11,481 nt of DNA, taken from positions 1 through 11,481 of the forward strand of contig CAKQBW010000022.1 of the NCBI GenBank assembly GCA_934216505.1, given 5' to 3'. The translations under genes and the position numbers were made by a program. Positions 5,938 through 11,481 of this stretch are shown here, one piece after another; position 1 is the first letter of the stretch; each line of letters starts with the position of its first letter. Under the pieces are notes generated by a model. It ran no database searches and had not been told where the DNA came from. It saw only the letters and a list, made by a program, of their open reading frames with translations. This DNA is from an uncultured Alphaproteobacteria bacterium. Lineage in GTDB: Bacteria; Pseudomonadota; Alphaproteobacteria; CAAHEQ01; UBA3637.

Positions 5938-5950
5938 GGCGGTGTTCAAT
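5929..5950 (+). terminator. Putative threonine attenuator hairpin
   Basis: ACCGCC (5929-5934), loop TAG (5935-5937) and GGCGGT (5938-5943) form a 6-bp GC-rich stem, extendable by two pairs past a bulged A. The last Thr codon, the Ala codon and the stop codon of the leader ORF make up its 5' arm and loop. A ribosome stalled on the final Thr codons would cover the 5' arm and prevent folding. The following TTCAATTTACTTATTT is U-rich but interrupted, so termination may be partial, or the hairpin may act in another way. Confidence 0.55.
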
Positions 5951-6008
5951 TTACTTATTTAAAAAATCTTAAAAAACATTATCAAATTTTATTATCAGGA
6001 GAAAAAAA

Positions 6009-7799
6009 ATGAATAAAGAAGAATTAAAAGTCATCCGTCATAGTGCGCAACACATTATGGAACAAGTTATTTGTAAGTTATACCCTGGGACTTTGATGGC
6101 GATGGGACCCGCCACGGACGAAGGGTTTTACGGGGATTTTGAATTTCCTAAAGAAGTATCTATTTCTTCAGAAGTCTTACCCAAAATTGAAAAGGAAATG
6201 CGCAAGTTAATCAACCAAAACTTGACTTTTGAAAGAAAGGACGTGTCCCCCGAAGAGGCCCGTAAAATTTTTCAAGGAAATCCCTATAAATTAGAATGGA
6301 TTGATTTGATTGAAAAGCGGGGGGAACCTGTGTCTTTGTATGTCACGAAGAATCAGGACAAAGAATTGTTTGTTGATTTGTGTGCGGGGCCTCATGTGGC
6401 TTCCACCAAAGAAATCAAAGCCTTTAAGTTGCTTTCAACGGCGGGGGCCTATTGGCATGGTGATAGCAAAAATAAAATGCTGACCCGTATCTATGGAACG
6501 GCCTTTGCTTCTGAAGAAGAACTCAAGTCTTACCTCACTTTTATTGAAGAGGCCAAAAAAAGAGATCACAGAAAATTAGGCAAAGCGTTGGATCTGTTTT
6601 CTATTGATGATTATGTGGGACCTGGTTTGGTGATGTGGCACCCGAATTTGTCCGTTGTGCGTGAAGAAATTGAAATGTATTGGCGCAAAGAGCACAGACG
6701 GCGGGGGTATCATTATGTTTATACGCCCGTTTTGGGATTGAGCAATTTGTGGAAAACTTCGGGACACTTGGACCATTTTTCGGACACGATGTTCCCTGCG
6801 ATGCAAATGGCCCAACGGGATAAAGATGAGCAAGCCACCTATTATGTCAAACCGATGAGTTGTCCGTTCCATGTGCGGATTTACAAATCCTCGGTGCGCA
6901 GTTATAAAGAATTACCGATGCGCTTGTGTGAATTGGGAAATGTCTATCGTTTTGAAAGTTCAGGGGCTTTGCACGGTATGTTGCGGGTGCGTGGCTTTAC
7001 GCAAGACGATGCGCATATTATTTGTCGGGAAGATCAATTTGTTCAAGAAGTTAATGATGTCTTAGACTTTGCTCTTTCTATGAATAAAGTCTTTGGATTT
7101 GACAAATTGAATGTGTATTTATCTGTTCGGGATCCCAAGGACACCGAAAAGTATATTAAAAATGAACCTGTGTGGCAAATGGCTGAACATACTTTGGAAA
7201 AGGTTTTACAGGATCGTCAAATTGCCTATCAAAAAGATGTGGGTGGGGCTAAGTTCTATGGACCAGCCATTGACTTGAAGGCAGTAGATGCCATGGGTCG
7301 TGAATGGCAAGGAACGACTATTCAATTGGACATGAACTTGCCCGAACGCTTTGGAATGACTTATATCGGGGAAGATGGCAAAGAACACACGCCCATCATG
7401 TTGCACAGAACTTTGTTGGGGTCTATGGAACGGTTTGTGGGGACTTTGATTGAACAATATGCGGGGGCTTTCCCTGTGTGGTTAGCGCCTGTCCAAGTTA
7501 AAATCTTGCATGTGTCGGATAAGCATTTGCCTTATGTCAGAAAAATTAAAGATATTTTGGCCCAACAAGATATTCGTGTTGTGGCGGACGAACGCAGTAA
7601 TACGATTGGCTATCAGATTCGGGAAGCCCATAACATGAAGATTCCTTATTCTATTATTATCGGGGATAAGGAAGTGGAAACGAATACTGTTTCTATTCGG
7701 GATAGAAAACAAAATACGAAAAACAACATTCCTTTAGAGGAATTTTTAAAGAATTTACACCAAGTTATTGACTCTAAGAGTTTGGAGTTGTGGGTGTAA
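6009..7799 (+). CDS. thrS: Threonyl-tRNA synthetase lacking the TGS domain
   Basis: The 596-residue class II synthetase charges tRNA-Thr. It begins directly in the editing domain, with HSAQH (H11, H15) and CAGPH (C125, H129) forming the Ser-Thr hydrolytic site. The catalytic core follows, with PMSCPFH (C285), QDDAH (H336) and MLHRTLLGSMERF (H466) supplying the zinc ligands that recognise threonine, and YRFESSGALHGMLRVRGFTQDD as motif 2. The C-terminal anticodon-binding domain runs from about PVWLAPVQVKI. The usual ~60-residue N-terminal TGS domain is absent. The start is secure: AGGAG (5997-6001) stands 7 bases before the ATG, and the region upstream is leader RNA. A threonine leader ORF and hairpin precede it, implying attenuation by Thr-tRNA supply. 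Confidence 0.97.
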   Translation: MNKEELKVIRHSAQHIMEQVICKLYPGTLMAMGPATDEGFYGDFEFPKEVSISSEVLPKIEKEMRKLINQNLTFERKDVSPEEARKIFQGNPYKLEWIDLIEKRGEPVSLYVTKNQDKELFVDLCAGPHVASTKEIKAFKLLSTAGAYWHGDSKNKMLTRIYGTAFASEEELKSYLTFIEEAKKRDHRKLGKALDLFSIDDYVGPGLVMWHPNLSVVREEIEMYWRKEHRRRGYHYVYTPVLGLSNLWKTSGHLDHFSDTMFPAMQMAQRDKDEQATYYVKPMSCPFHVRIYKSSVRSYKELPMRLCELGNVYRFESSGALHGMLRVRGFTQDDAHIICREDQFVQEVNDVLDFALSMNKVFGFDKLNVYLSVRDPKDTEKYIKNEPVWQMAEHTLEKVLQDRQIAYQKDVGGAKFYGPAIDLKAVDAMGREWQGTTIQLDMNLPERFGMTYIGEDGKEHTPIMLHRTLLGSMERFVGTLIEQYAGAFPVWLAPVQVKILHVSDKHLPYVRKIKDILAQQDIRVVADERSNTIGYQIREAHNMKIPYSIIIGDKEVETNTVSIRDRKQNTKNNIPLEEFLKNLHQVIDSKSLELWV

Positions 7800-7816
7800 G
7801 TTTGAAAGAACCCGTG

Positions 7817-7850
7817 AAAGTGCCTGAAAGATTTTCGGGCACTTTTTTAT
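7817..7850 (+). terminator. Rho-independent terminator of thrS
   Basis: The arms AAAGTGCCTGAAA (7817-7829) and TTTCGGGCACTTT (7833-7845) pair over 13 bp with one T-G wobble and a GAT loop, ending in six T. It lies 17 bases after the thrS stop. Confidence 0.93.
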
Positions 7851-7916
7851 TGTTTGAAATCGCTTTCAAAAAAGTGAGACAAACGGGAACAAACAGCGTC
7901 AAGGATAAATTTTTTA

Positions 7917-7945
7917 TTGACATCTCATCAAATTGCCGATAGACT
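7917..7945 (+). promoter_or_regulatory. Promoter of the PEGA lipoprotein gene
   Basis: TTGACA (7917-7922), a 17-bp spacer and TAGACT (7940-7945) predict a transcription start near 7952. This rules out the in-frame TTG at 7917 as a start codon, because it is part of the -35, and favours the ATG at 7974. Confidence 0.65.
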
Positions 7946-7973
7946 AAAGACGAATGAAATGAAAGAAAAAAGT

Positions 7974-8345
7974 ATGTTGCAAAAGAATATCATTTATGTA
8001 TTGATGATGGGGATTTTTTTATCTTCGTGCTCTATGTTTAATTGGACTAGAACGCCTTTAAATGTGATGACTTCCGAAAACGATGCCCAAATTTATATCA
8101 ACGGAGAATACATGGGAGAAGGCCATGTTCAAACACGGGTCCCCCGCCATACGGATATATCTATTTTGGTGAAAAAAGACGGCTTTCTTCCCGCCCAACG
8201 GGACCTAACTTATCGTTTGGGAACACTTGGAACGATAGATGTTCTTTTTGGGTGCGTCCTTTTAATTCCCTTTATCGGCGTGGCTTTCCCAGGGGCTTAT
8301 GTTTTGGAACAAGAAAATGTTTCCATTGTTTTGGAAAAAAAGTAG
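7974..8345 (+). CDS. PEGA-domain lipoprotein
   Basis: From the ATG at 7974 the product has 123 residues. MLQKN is followed by the hydrophobic core IIYVLMMGIFL and the lipobox LSSC, with Cys19 as the lipidated residue, so it is an exported lipoprotein. Residues ~28-80 match the PEGA pattern: PLNVMTSENDAQIYINGEYM, then GxGxxxxRVPR and an ILVKKDGF strand, ending before a hydrophobic stretch (IDVLFGCVLLIPFIGVAFPG, ~89-108) that resembles a membrane-associated tail. PEGA domains are found in surface-associated proteins, and no enzymatic activity is expected. The in-frame ATG at 7959 would add five residues; it sits only ~7 bases from the predicted transcript start, so 7974 (GAAAG at 7961-7965) is preferred. 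The gene is monocistronic and converges on the ASCH gene. Confidence 0.85.
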   Translation: MLQKNIIYVLMMGIFLSSCSMFNWTRTPLNVMTSENDAQIYINGEYMGEGHVQTRVPRHTDISILVKKDGFLPAQRDLTYRLGTLGTIDVLFGCVLLIPFIGVAFPGAYVLEQENVSIVLEKK

Positions 8346-8363
8346 AGAGTTGCCACAATAGGG

Positions 8364-8699
8364 TTAAGAAACTTTTTGGATCTCAATCCCAACCACCCCA
8401 AATTCATCTTGGGCTGCAGGGGTGTAAAATTCCGCTAATACTTTTAATAATTCTTCTTTTGAAGCAAAGCCCGCCTGACATGGTTGAATCATTGTGCATA
8501 ACGCTTCAAAATGAGGGGCATGATACAAATTTTTTACAACCGCTGTAAAACAATCTTCCGCTTTTGAAAGGTCCGAAAAAACAATTTCATCGCCTTTTTT
8601 AATCTTTTGACGTTTTTCATCAAAAAGGCGTAGTTCAATGGTCTTGTTGCCTGACTTCAATAAATGATAATACTTTGTTTGGACTTTCATGTGGTGCAT
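8364..8699 (-). CDS. ASCH-domain protein
   Basis: The 111-residue soluble protein carries the ASCH signature. YYHLLKSGNKTIELRLFDEKRQKIKKGDEIVF (residues ~10-41) holds the conserved G-K-T-IE-R core and the KxGDxI strand, followed by an acidic-aromatic middle and a C-terminal strand (GVVGIEIQKV). ASCH proteins form a PUA-like fold thought to bind RNA or modified nucleotides; some members have amidohydrolase-type activity on modified nucleosides. The exact role here is unknown. The ATG at 8699 follows AAGGAG (complement of 8707-8712) by 7 bases. It is divergent from the GNAT gene and converges on the PEGA lipoprotein, 18 bases away, with no obvious terminator between. Confidence 0.87.
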   Translation of the reverse strand: MHHMKVQTKYYHLLKSGNKTIELRLFDEKRQKIKKGDEIVFSDLSKAEDCFTAVVKNLYHAPHFEALCTMIQPCQAGFASKEELLKVLAEFYTPAAQDEFGVVGIEIQKVS

Positions 8700-8710
8700 G
8701 ACATTTCTCC

Positions 8711-8739
8711 TTGCATAACAAAAAAATAAAAGTTATACT
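8711..8739 (+). promoter_or_regulatory. Promoter of the GNAT gene
   Basis: TTGCAT (8711-8716), a 17-bp spacer and TATACT (8734-8739) predict transcription from about 8746. The ATG at 8740 therefore lies upstream of the transcript, and the real start is the ATG at 8764. The -35 overlaps the ribosome site of the divergent ASCH gene. Confidence 0.75.
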
Positions 8740-8763
8740 ATGTATAGCAAAAGGAAAGAAAAT

Positions 8764-9282
8764 ATGCAAATAAAAACTTTCACCTCTTTTCACCCCGAAC
8801 ACAGCCTCTTGTATAAAAATATGTTAGACCTCACCTCAACCATTGGCGAAGTTTATCCCAACTATACAAATTGGTACAAGGACACTTTTATCTCTGGGTT
8901 AAAAAAGAATGAACGAATGTATATTATTGCTTTAAACGACCAAAATACCCTGACGGGTTGCCTGTTGGCCAAAAAGACGCCCGATGAAAAAAAGATATGT
9001 ACCTTATTTGTGGCACCTGCATTCAGGCGGCAAGGCCTGGGAAAAAGGCTTTTAGAAACAGCCATCAAAGAACTTGGCGAACTTCCTTTGATTACGGTCT
9101 CTAGTCGGGATATTTCTCAATTACGCCCCTTATTGGATTCTTTTGGATTTCATTTATCGGCCGTCAAAAAAGGGGCCTATCGGCAACAGGATACCGAATT
9201 TTATTTTAATGATCCAAAAGCCGATGCCATCAAAAATGGATTACTACCCCTGTTGATTCAACGCCTGCAACACAAAAAATAA
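8764..9282 (+). CDS. GNAT-family N-acetyltransferase
   Basis: The 172-residue product starts at the ATG at 8764, with AAGGAAAG (8751-8758) 5 bases upstream. It has the GNAT acetyl-CoA-binding signature at ~83-97: VAPAFRRQGLGKRLLE, with the R-x-x-G-x-G loop at R88, G91 and G93 that holds the pyrophosphate. A preceding beta strand (TLTGCLLAKKT) and a following strand (LPLITVSSRD) fit motifs D and B. The substrate cannot be told from sequence; RPLLDSFGFHLSAVKKGAYR is the usual C-terminal GFxxxxxxxxxY-type region of small-molecule or peptide acetyltransferases. It is a single gene with its own promoter, and a strong terminator follows before the minus-strand tRNA. Confidence 0.88.
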   Translation: MQIKTFTSFHPEHSLLYKNMLDLTSTIGEVYPNYTNWYKDTFISGLKKNERMYIIALNDQNTLTGCLLAKKTPDEKKICTLFVAPAFRRQGLGKRLLETAIKELGELPLITVSSRDISQLRPLLDSFGFHLSAVKKGAYRQQDTEFYFNDPKADAIKNGLLPLLIQRLQHKK

Positions 9283-9327
9283 GGAGAGGATAACTTCGGG
9301 AATAAGGTTTATAAGAGCCCCCTAAAT

Positions 9328-9358
9328 AAAAAGCCAACCCACACGGGCTGGCTTTTTT
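9328..9358. terminator. Bidirectional Rho-independent terminator
   Basis: AAAAAGCCAACCC (9328-9340), loop ACAC, and GGGCTGGCTTTTTT (9345-9358) form a strong stem with one mismatch. It has T-runs on the plus strand and T-rich sequence on the minus strand, so it can end both the GNAT transcript and the minus-strand tRNA, whose CCA end is 2 bases away. Confidence 0.9.
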
Positions 9359-9360
9359 AT

Positions 9361-9438
9361 TGGTTGCGGGGGTGGGATTTGAACCTCACGACCTCCAGGT
9401 TATGAGCCTGGCAAGCTACCGGACTGCTCTACCCCGCG
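9361..9438 (-). tRNA. Initiator tRNA-fMet (CAU), 78 nt with an extra T-stem base
   Basis: On the minus strand the RNA begins CGCGGGG and ends CCCCGCA-A-CCA. The first base (C1) and A72 are mismatched, the defining initiator feature, and the D-stem has the A11-U24 pair. The anticodon loop is CTCATAA. The anticodon stem CCAGG/CCTGG has only two of the three classical G-C pairs (A-U at 29-41), a variant I recall for alphaproteobacterial initiators. The 5' side of the T-stem reads GTGAGG against CCCAC, so one A is bulged or inserted relative to the expected GTGGG, making 78 rather than 77 bases. CCA is encoded. Confidence 0.93.
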
Positions 9439-9454
9439 ATAAGATAAGGACTCC

Positions 9455-9483
9455 ATTATATTCTAAAAATATTTCTTTGTCAA
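9455..9483 (-). promoter_or_regulatory. Consensus promoter of tRNA-fMet
   Basis: The minus strand carries a perfect -35 TTGACA (complement of 9478-9483), a 17-bp spacer and a perfect -10 TATAAT (complement of 9455-9460), 16 bases before the mature tRNA 5' end. Such an ideal promoter suits a highly expressed stable RNA. Confidence 0.92.
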
Positions 9484-9500
9484 GGGGTTTTTCTGATTTC

Positions 9501-9529
9501 TTGACTTTTTAGCCTTTTTCGGATATATT
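9501..9529 (+). promoter_or_regulatory. Promoter of obgE
   Basis: TTGACT (9501-9506), a 17-bp spacer and TATATT (9524-9529) precede AAAGGAG (9541-9547) and the ATG at 9553. It is divergent from, and back to back with, the tRNA-fMet promoter. Confidence 0.8.
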
Positions 9530-9552
9530 TATATCTAATCAAAGGAGTCAAA

Positions 9553-10536
9553 ATGAAATTTTTAGATGAAGCCAAGATTTTTGTTAAAGCAGGTGATGGT
9601 GGAAATGGGGCCTGTTCTTTTCGCCATGAAAAGTTCATAGAATTTGGCGGCCCTGATGGGGGCAACGGCGGTGATGGGGGGAATGTTATTTTTGTGGCCA
9701 AAGAAAATTTAAATACCCTGATTGACTTTCGGTATCAACAACATTTTAAGGCACAACGGGGCTTCCCTGGTTCCCATAAATGTTGTACAGGAGCCAAAGG
9801 AAAAGATCTTTATATCCAAGTCCCTGTGGGCACAGAAATTGTGGCCGAAGACGGGCGTACTGTTTTGGCGGATTTAACGCAATCTGGGGAAGAATTTGTG
9901 GTGGCGCATGGGGGACATGGCGGACGTGGAAATGATTCGTTTAAAACTTCCACGAACCAAGCCCCTGAATATGCGGAAGAAGGAACACCTGGAGAAGAAC
10001 TATGGGTGTGGTTAAGGCTCAAATTGATTGCTGATGTGGGGTTAGTGGGGCTTCCCAATGCGGGGAAATCCACTTTATTGACGGCTTTGACACGGGCGCG
10101 CCCCAAAATAGCGGACTATCCTTTTACCACAATTCACCCGAATTTGGGGGTGGCGCATACTGATAATCGTGATTTGGTTTTGGCGGATATTCCTGGGCTG
10201 ATTGAAGGCGCCCATAACGGTATTGGATTAGGGGTTCATTTTTTAAAACATATAGAACGGTGTAATGTCATTATTCACTTGCTAGACGCCACCAGTGATT
10301 ATTTAACAAAAGATTATCAAATAATTCGTCATGAATTAGAAGCCTATAGTCCTTTTTTGGCGCAAAAGCCAGAGGTCATTGCCTTGAATAAATGTGATGC
10401 ACTGACCCCAGAGGAAATCAAGAAAAAACAGACAAGCTTAAAACGTAAAACAAAAAAGAAAATTTATGCCATTTCAGCGGTCGCTCATCAAAATTTGACC
10501 GAATTGATGCGTGAAGTCGCTCAGTTTGTGAAATAA
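9553..10536 (+). CDS. obgE: Obg/CgtA ribosome-assembly GTPase
   Basis: The 327-residue product has the two conserved Obg domains. The N-terminal Gly-rich Obg fold (~1-157) opens MKFLDEAKIFVKAGDGGNGA and carries GGPDGGNGGDGGNV and HGGHGGRGN. The GTPase domain shows G1 GLPNAGKST (166-174), G3 DIPGLIEGA (from D212), G4 NKCD (279-282) and G5 SAV (308-310), plus the switch sequence YPFTTIHPNLG. Obg binds the 50S subunit and couples guanine-nucleotide state to late ribosome assembly and stress responses. It stops just after the G domain, without a long C-terminal extension, as in other compact homologues. SHKCCTGAKGKD replaces the more usual N-x-x-TGAxGxD loop, which is a mild variation. The ribosome site AAAGGAG gives a clear start. 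It is usually linked to rpmA/rplU, but not here. Confidence 0.97.
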   Translation: MKFLDEAKIFVKAGDGGNGACSFRHEKFIEFGGPDGGNGGDGGNVIFVAKENLNTLIDFRYQQHFKAQRGFPGSHKCCTGAKGKDLYIQVPVGTEIVAEDGRTVLADLTQSGEEFVVAHGGHGGRGNDSFKTSTNQAPEYAEEGTPGEELWVWLRLKLIADVGLVGLPNAGKSTLLTALTRARPKIADYPFTTIHPNLGVAHTDNRDLVLADIPGLIEGAHNGIGLGVHFLKHIERCNVIIHLLDATSDYLTKDYQIIRHELEAYSPFLAQKPEVIALNKCDALTPEEIKKKQTSLKRKTKKKIYAISAVAHQNLTELMREVAQFVK

Positions 10537-10590
10537 CCTTTGCCTTTAAAAGAGCAACCTTCCTCCCATGAATGTAGGAATTCGTTGTGT

Positions 10591-10651
10591 GGGACATTCT
10601 GTCCCCCCCCCTTGGGTTATTCTTGCGAAAGTGAGAATCTGTTAGGGGGAC
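10591..10651. repeat. Nested inverted repeats with a 9-C run
   Basis: In the obgE-downstream gap, GGGACA-TTC-TGTCCC (10591-10605) is a perfect small hairpin. GTCCCCC (10601-10607) is complementary to GGGGGAC (10645-10651), and between them ATTCTTGC-GAAA-GTGAGAAT (10619-10638) forms a GAAA-loop stem with wobble pairs. A run of nine C occupies 10603-10611. These may be overlapping folds of one intergenic repeat element or of an mRNA 3' structure. Function is not known. Confidence 0.45.
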
Positions 10652-10670
10652 CACCCAATAGGGACCCACC

Positions 10671-10698
10671 AAAAAAGGTTGGGGAAAACCCAACCTTT
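10671..10698 (-). terminator. Terminator of the right-hand cysteine-rich gene
   Basis: On the minus strand AAAGGTTGGG and CCCAACCTTT (complements of 10689-10698 and 10674-10683) form a 10-bp perfect stem around a 5-base loop, followed by TTTTTT. It is 26 bases downstream of the stop codon at 10724. Confidence 0.88.
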
Positions 10699-10723
10699 AA
10701 AAGTCCAACGACAGAACCTCCCT

Positions 10724-11481
10724 CTACTCCGCCACACAGAAACAGTCATAATTATTGCATTGTGCGATAGGGGTAGTACTATCTTGATCACAGGTAGCGC
10801 ATTCAATGTCGCCACATTTTGCATTCTGTGTTTTAGAATTATAACAGATACAATCCCCCATCCCGACAGGACAAATAACATCAGGGGTATCACTCTTTAT
10901 TTCACAGGTTTTACAGCCCTGCACGGTACATTCTGCATTCTGTGTCTTCTTATTATAACAGATACAATCACCATATCCAGGACAAATAACATCAGGGGTA
11001 TCACTCTTTATTTCACAGGTTTTACAGCCGCCTTCGTTACATGATACATTCTGTGTGTTTTTGTTGTAACAGATACAAACACCACCATAAGCACAAATAG
11101 CATCTGGCTTTTCTCCTCCTTTATTACAGACCTTACAGTAATAAGCACCACATTCTGCATTCTGTGTTTTAGGGTTATAACAGGTACATTCAGCATAAGC
11201 ACACTTTCCTTCTTCTTCCATCTTACAGACGACGCAGTCTCCACCTTCAGAACAATACTTGCATTTTCCATCTTCGGTGAGGGGTGTTCCTGAGGGGCAA
11301 GATTTGGGGGCGATTTCACAATTAGAGCCTGTATAGCGCCCTGGACACCCGCAGGTCTCGGTTGATGCATTCCAAGCCCCGCCCGCACTTTCGCAACTTG
11401 TGGGATCCTTATTGTCCGTTATGAAAGTCGTTGCAGTTAAATCGTTATTATAGGTAATCGTGGTACAATCATCGGCGATGG
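10724..11481 (-). CDS. Cysteine-rich tandem-repeat protein, 5' end outside window
   Basis: The minus-strand frame is open from the right edge to the TAA at 10724, so the ATG at 11221 is only an internal Met (KMEEEGKC). About 251 residues are visible. The first part contains an EGF-like stretch: CESAGGAWNASTETCGCPGR, then YTGSNCE, followed by SCPSGTPLTEDGKC. After it, about 3.5 units of ~37 residues repeat, each of the form CxCYNxKTQNAxC...GCKTCEIKSDTPDVIC. Two units share an exact 51-base DNA repeat, a sign of recent duplication. Cys pairs at regular spacing suggest a disulfide-bonded exported surface protein. It converges on obgE and has its own terminator. It is not an obvious paralogue of the left-hand protein beyond the shared Cys richness. 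The N-terminus, and any signal sequence, is outside the window. Confidence 0.82.
   Translation of the reverse strand, partial: IADDCTTITYNNDLTATTFITDNKDPTSCESAGGAWNASTETCGCPGRYTGSNCEIAPKSCPSGTPLTEDGKCKYCSEGGDCVVCKMEEEGKCAYAECTCYNPKTQNAECGAYYCKVCNKGGEKPDAICAYGGVCICYNKNTQNVSCNEGGCKTCEIKSDTPDVICPGYGDCICYNKKTQNAECTVQGCKTCEIKSDTPDVICPVGMGDCICYNSKTQNAKCGDIECATCDQDSTTPIAQCNNYDCFCVAE
10868..11029. repeat. Direct 51-bp coding repeat, two exact copies 111 bp apart
   Basis: Bases 10868-10918 and 10979-11029 are identical and sit 111 bases (37 codons) apart, encoding GCKTCEIKSDTPDVICP. More diverged copies of the other half of the unit (plus strand ATTCTGTGT...ATAACAG) recur near 10823, 10936, 11048 and 11158. 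Slippage or recombination between the exact copies could change repeat number. Confidence 0.85.

Noticed and set aside
5874..6008. T-box riboswitch upstream of thrS
   Set aside because: The leader is only ~130 bases, and I see no specifier-loop stem or conserved T-box-like sequence before the hairpin; the Thr-codon ORF explains it better.
7917..7919. TTG start for the PEGA lipoprotein
   Set aside because: It is the first three bases of a -35 TTGACA, and the predicted transcript begins downstream; the lipoprotein signal starts at the later ATG.
8740..8742. ATG at 8740 as the start of the GNAT gene
   Set aside because: It directly abuts the -10 TATACT, upstream of the predicted transcript start, and the ribosome site AAGGAAAG serves the ATG at 8764.
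10868..11200. CRISPR array from regularly spaced repeats
   Set aside because: The repeats are in frame within an open coding sequence, the intervening parts are also related, and no cas genes are present.
11008..11388. Minus-strand ORF overlapping the right cysteine-rich gene
   Set aside because: It is a frame-shifted shadow; the Cys-repeat frame continues through the same region to the window edge.

Overview
The window reads as a moderately low-GC Gram-negative bacterial chromosome. The best guess is an uncultured, host-associated alphaproteobacterium. Supporting signs are lipobox and PEGA envelope proteins, sigma-70-type promoters, an initiator tRNA with an A-U/G-C/G-C anticodon stem (a variant I recall from alphaproteobacteria), and large cysteine-rich surface-type proteins. 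Taxonomy is inference only.

Layout, left to right. A cysteine-rich repeat protein (1-2019, +) runs in from beyond the left edge and is followed by a palindromic dispersed-repeat-like element. On the minus strand lies a two-gene unit: ybaK (Cys-tRNA(Pro) deacylase) overlapping an unrecognised 195-residue protein. Divergent from ybaK is a tRNA-Pro(GGG) gene, then the 3' half of an SMR drug-efflux gene (a remnant), then a small DUF3850/ASCH-like protein. Two small integral membrane proteins of unknown function (minus strand) lie divergent to a serine recombinase of the Pin/Mpi type (plus strand). Next come thrS, a PEGA lipoprotein, an ASCH protein (minus), a GNAT acetyltransferase, an initiator tRNA (minus), obgE, and a second cysteine-rich protein with tandem repeats (minus) that runs off the right edge.

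The most striking structure lies between the membrane-protein pair and the recombinase. Two copies of an ACGATCGT-centred palindrome flank about 130 bp. A consensus -35 (TTGACA) lies just inside the right-hand copy, and a -10 lies just outside each copy. As sequenced, the -35 pairs at exactly 17 bp with a weak -10 (TATCAG) facing the recombinase. On paper, inverting the segment at the palindrome centres places the same -35 at exactly 17 bp from TATAGT facing the membrane pair. It therefore looks like a DNA-inversion switch with a split promoter, controlled by the neighbouring recombinase.

A second regulatory element precedes thrS. A consensus promoter drives a short ORF ending T-K-T-T-T-T-A-stop, and a GC-rich hairpin is built over its last Thr codon and stop. 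This looks like threonine-dependent attenuation of threonyl-tRNA synthetase, and the synthetase itself lacks the usual N-terminal TGS domain.

Housekeeping translation genes (thrS, obgE, two tRNAs, ybaK) are thus interleaved with accessory surface, regulatory and recombination genes. No gene-free stretch exceeds about 300 bases once the SMR remnant is counted.
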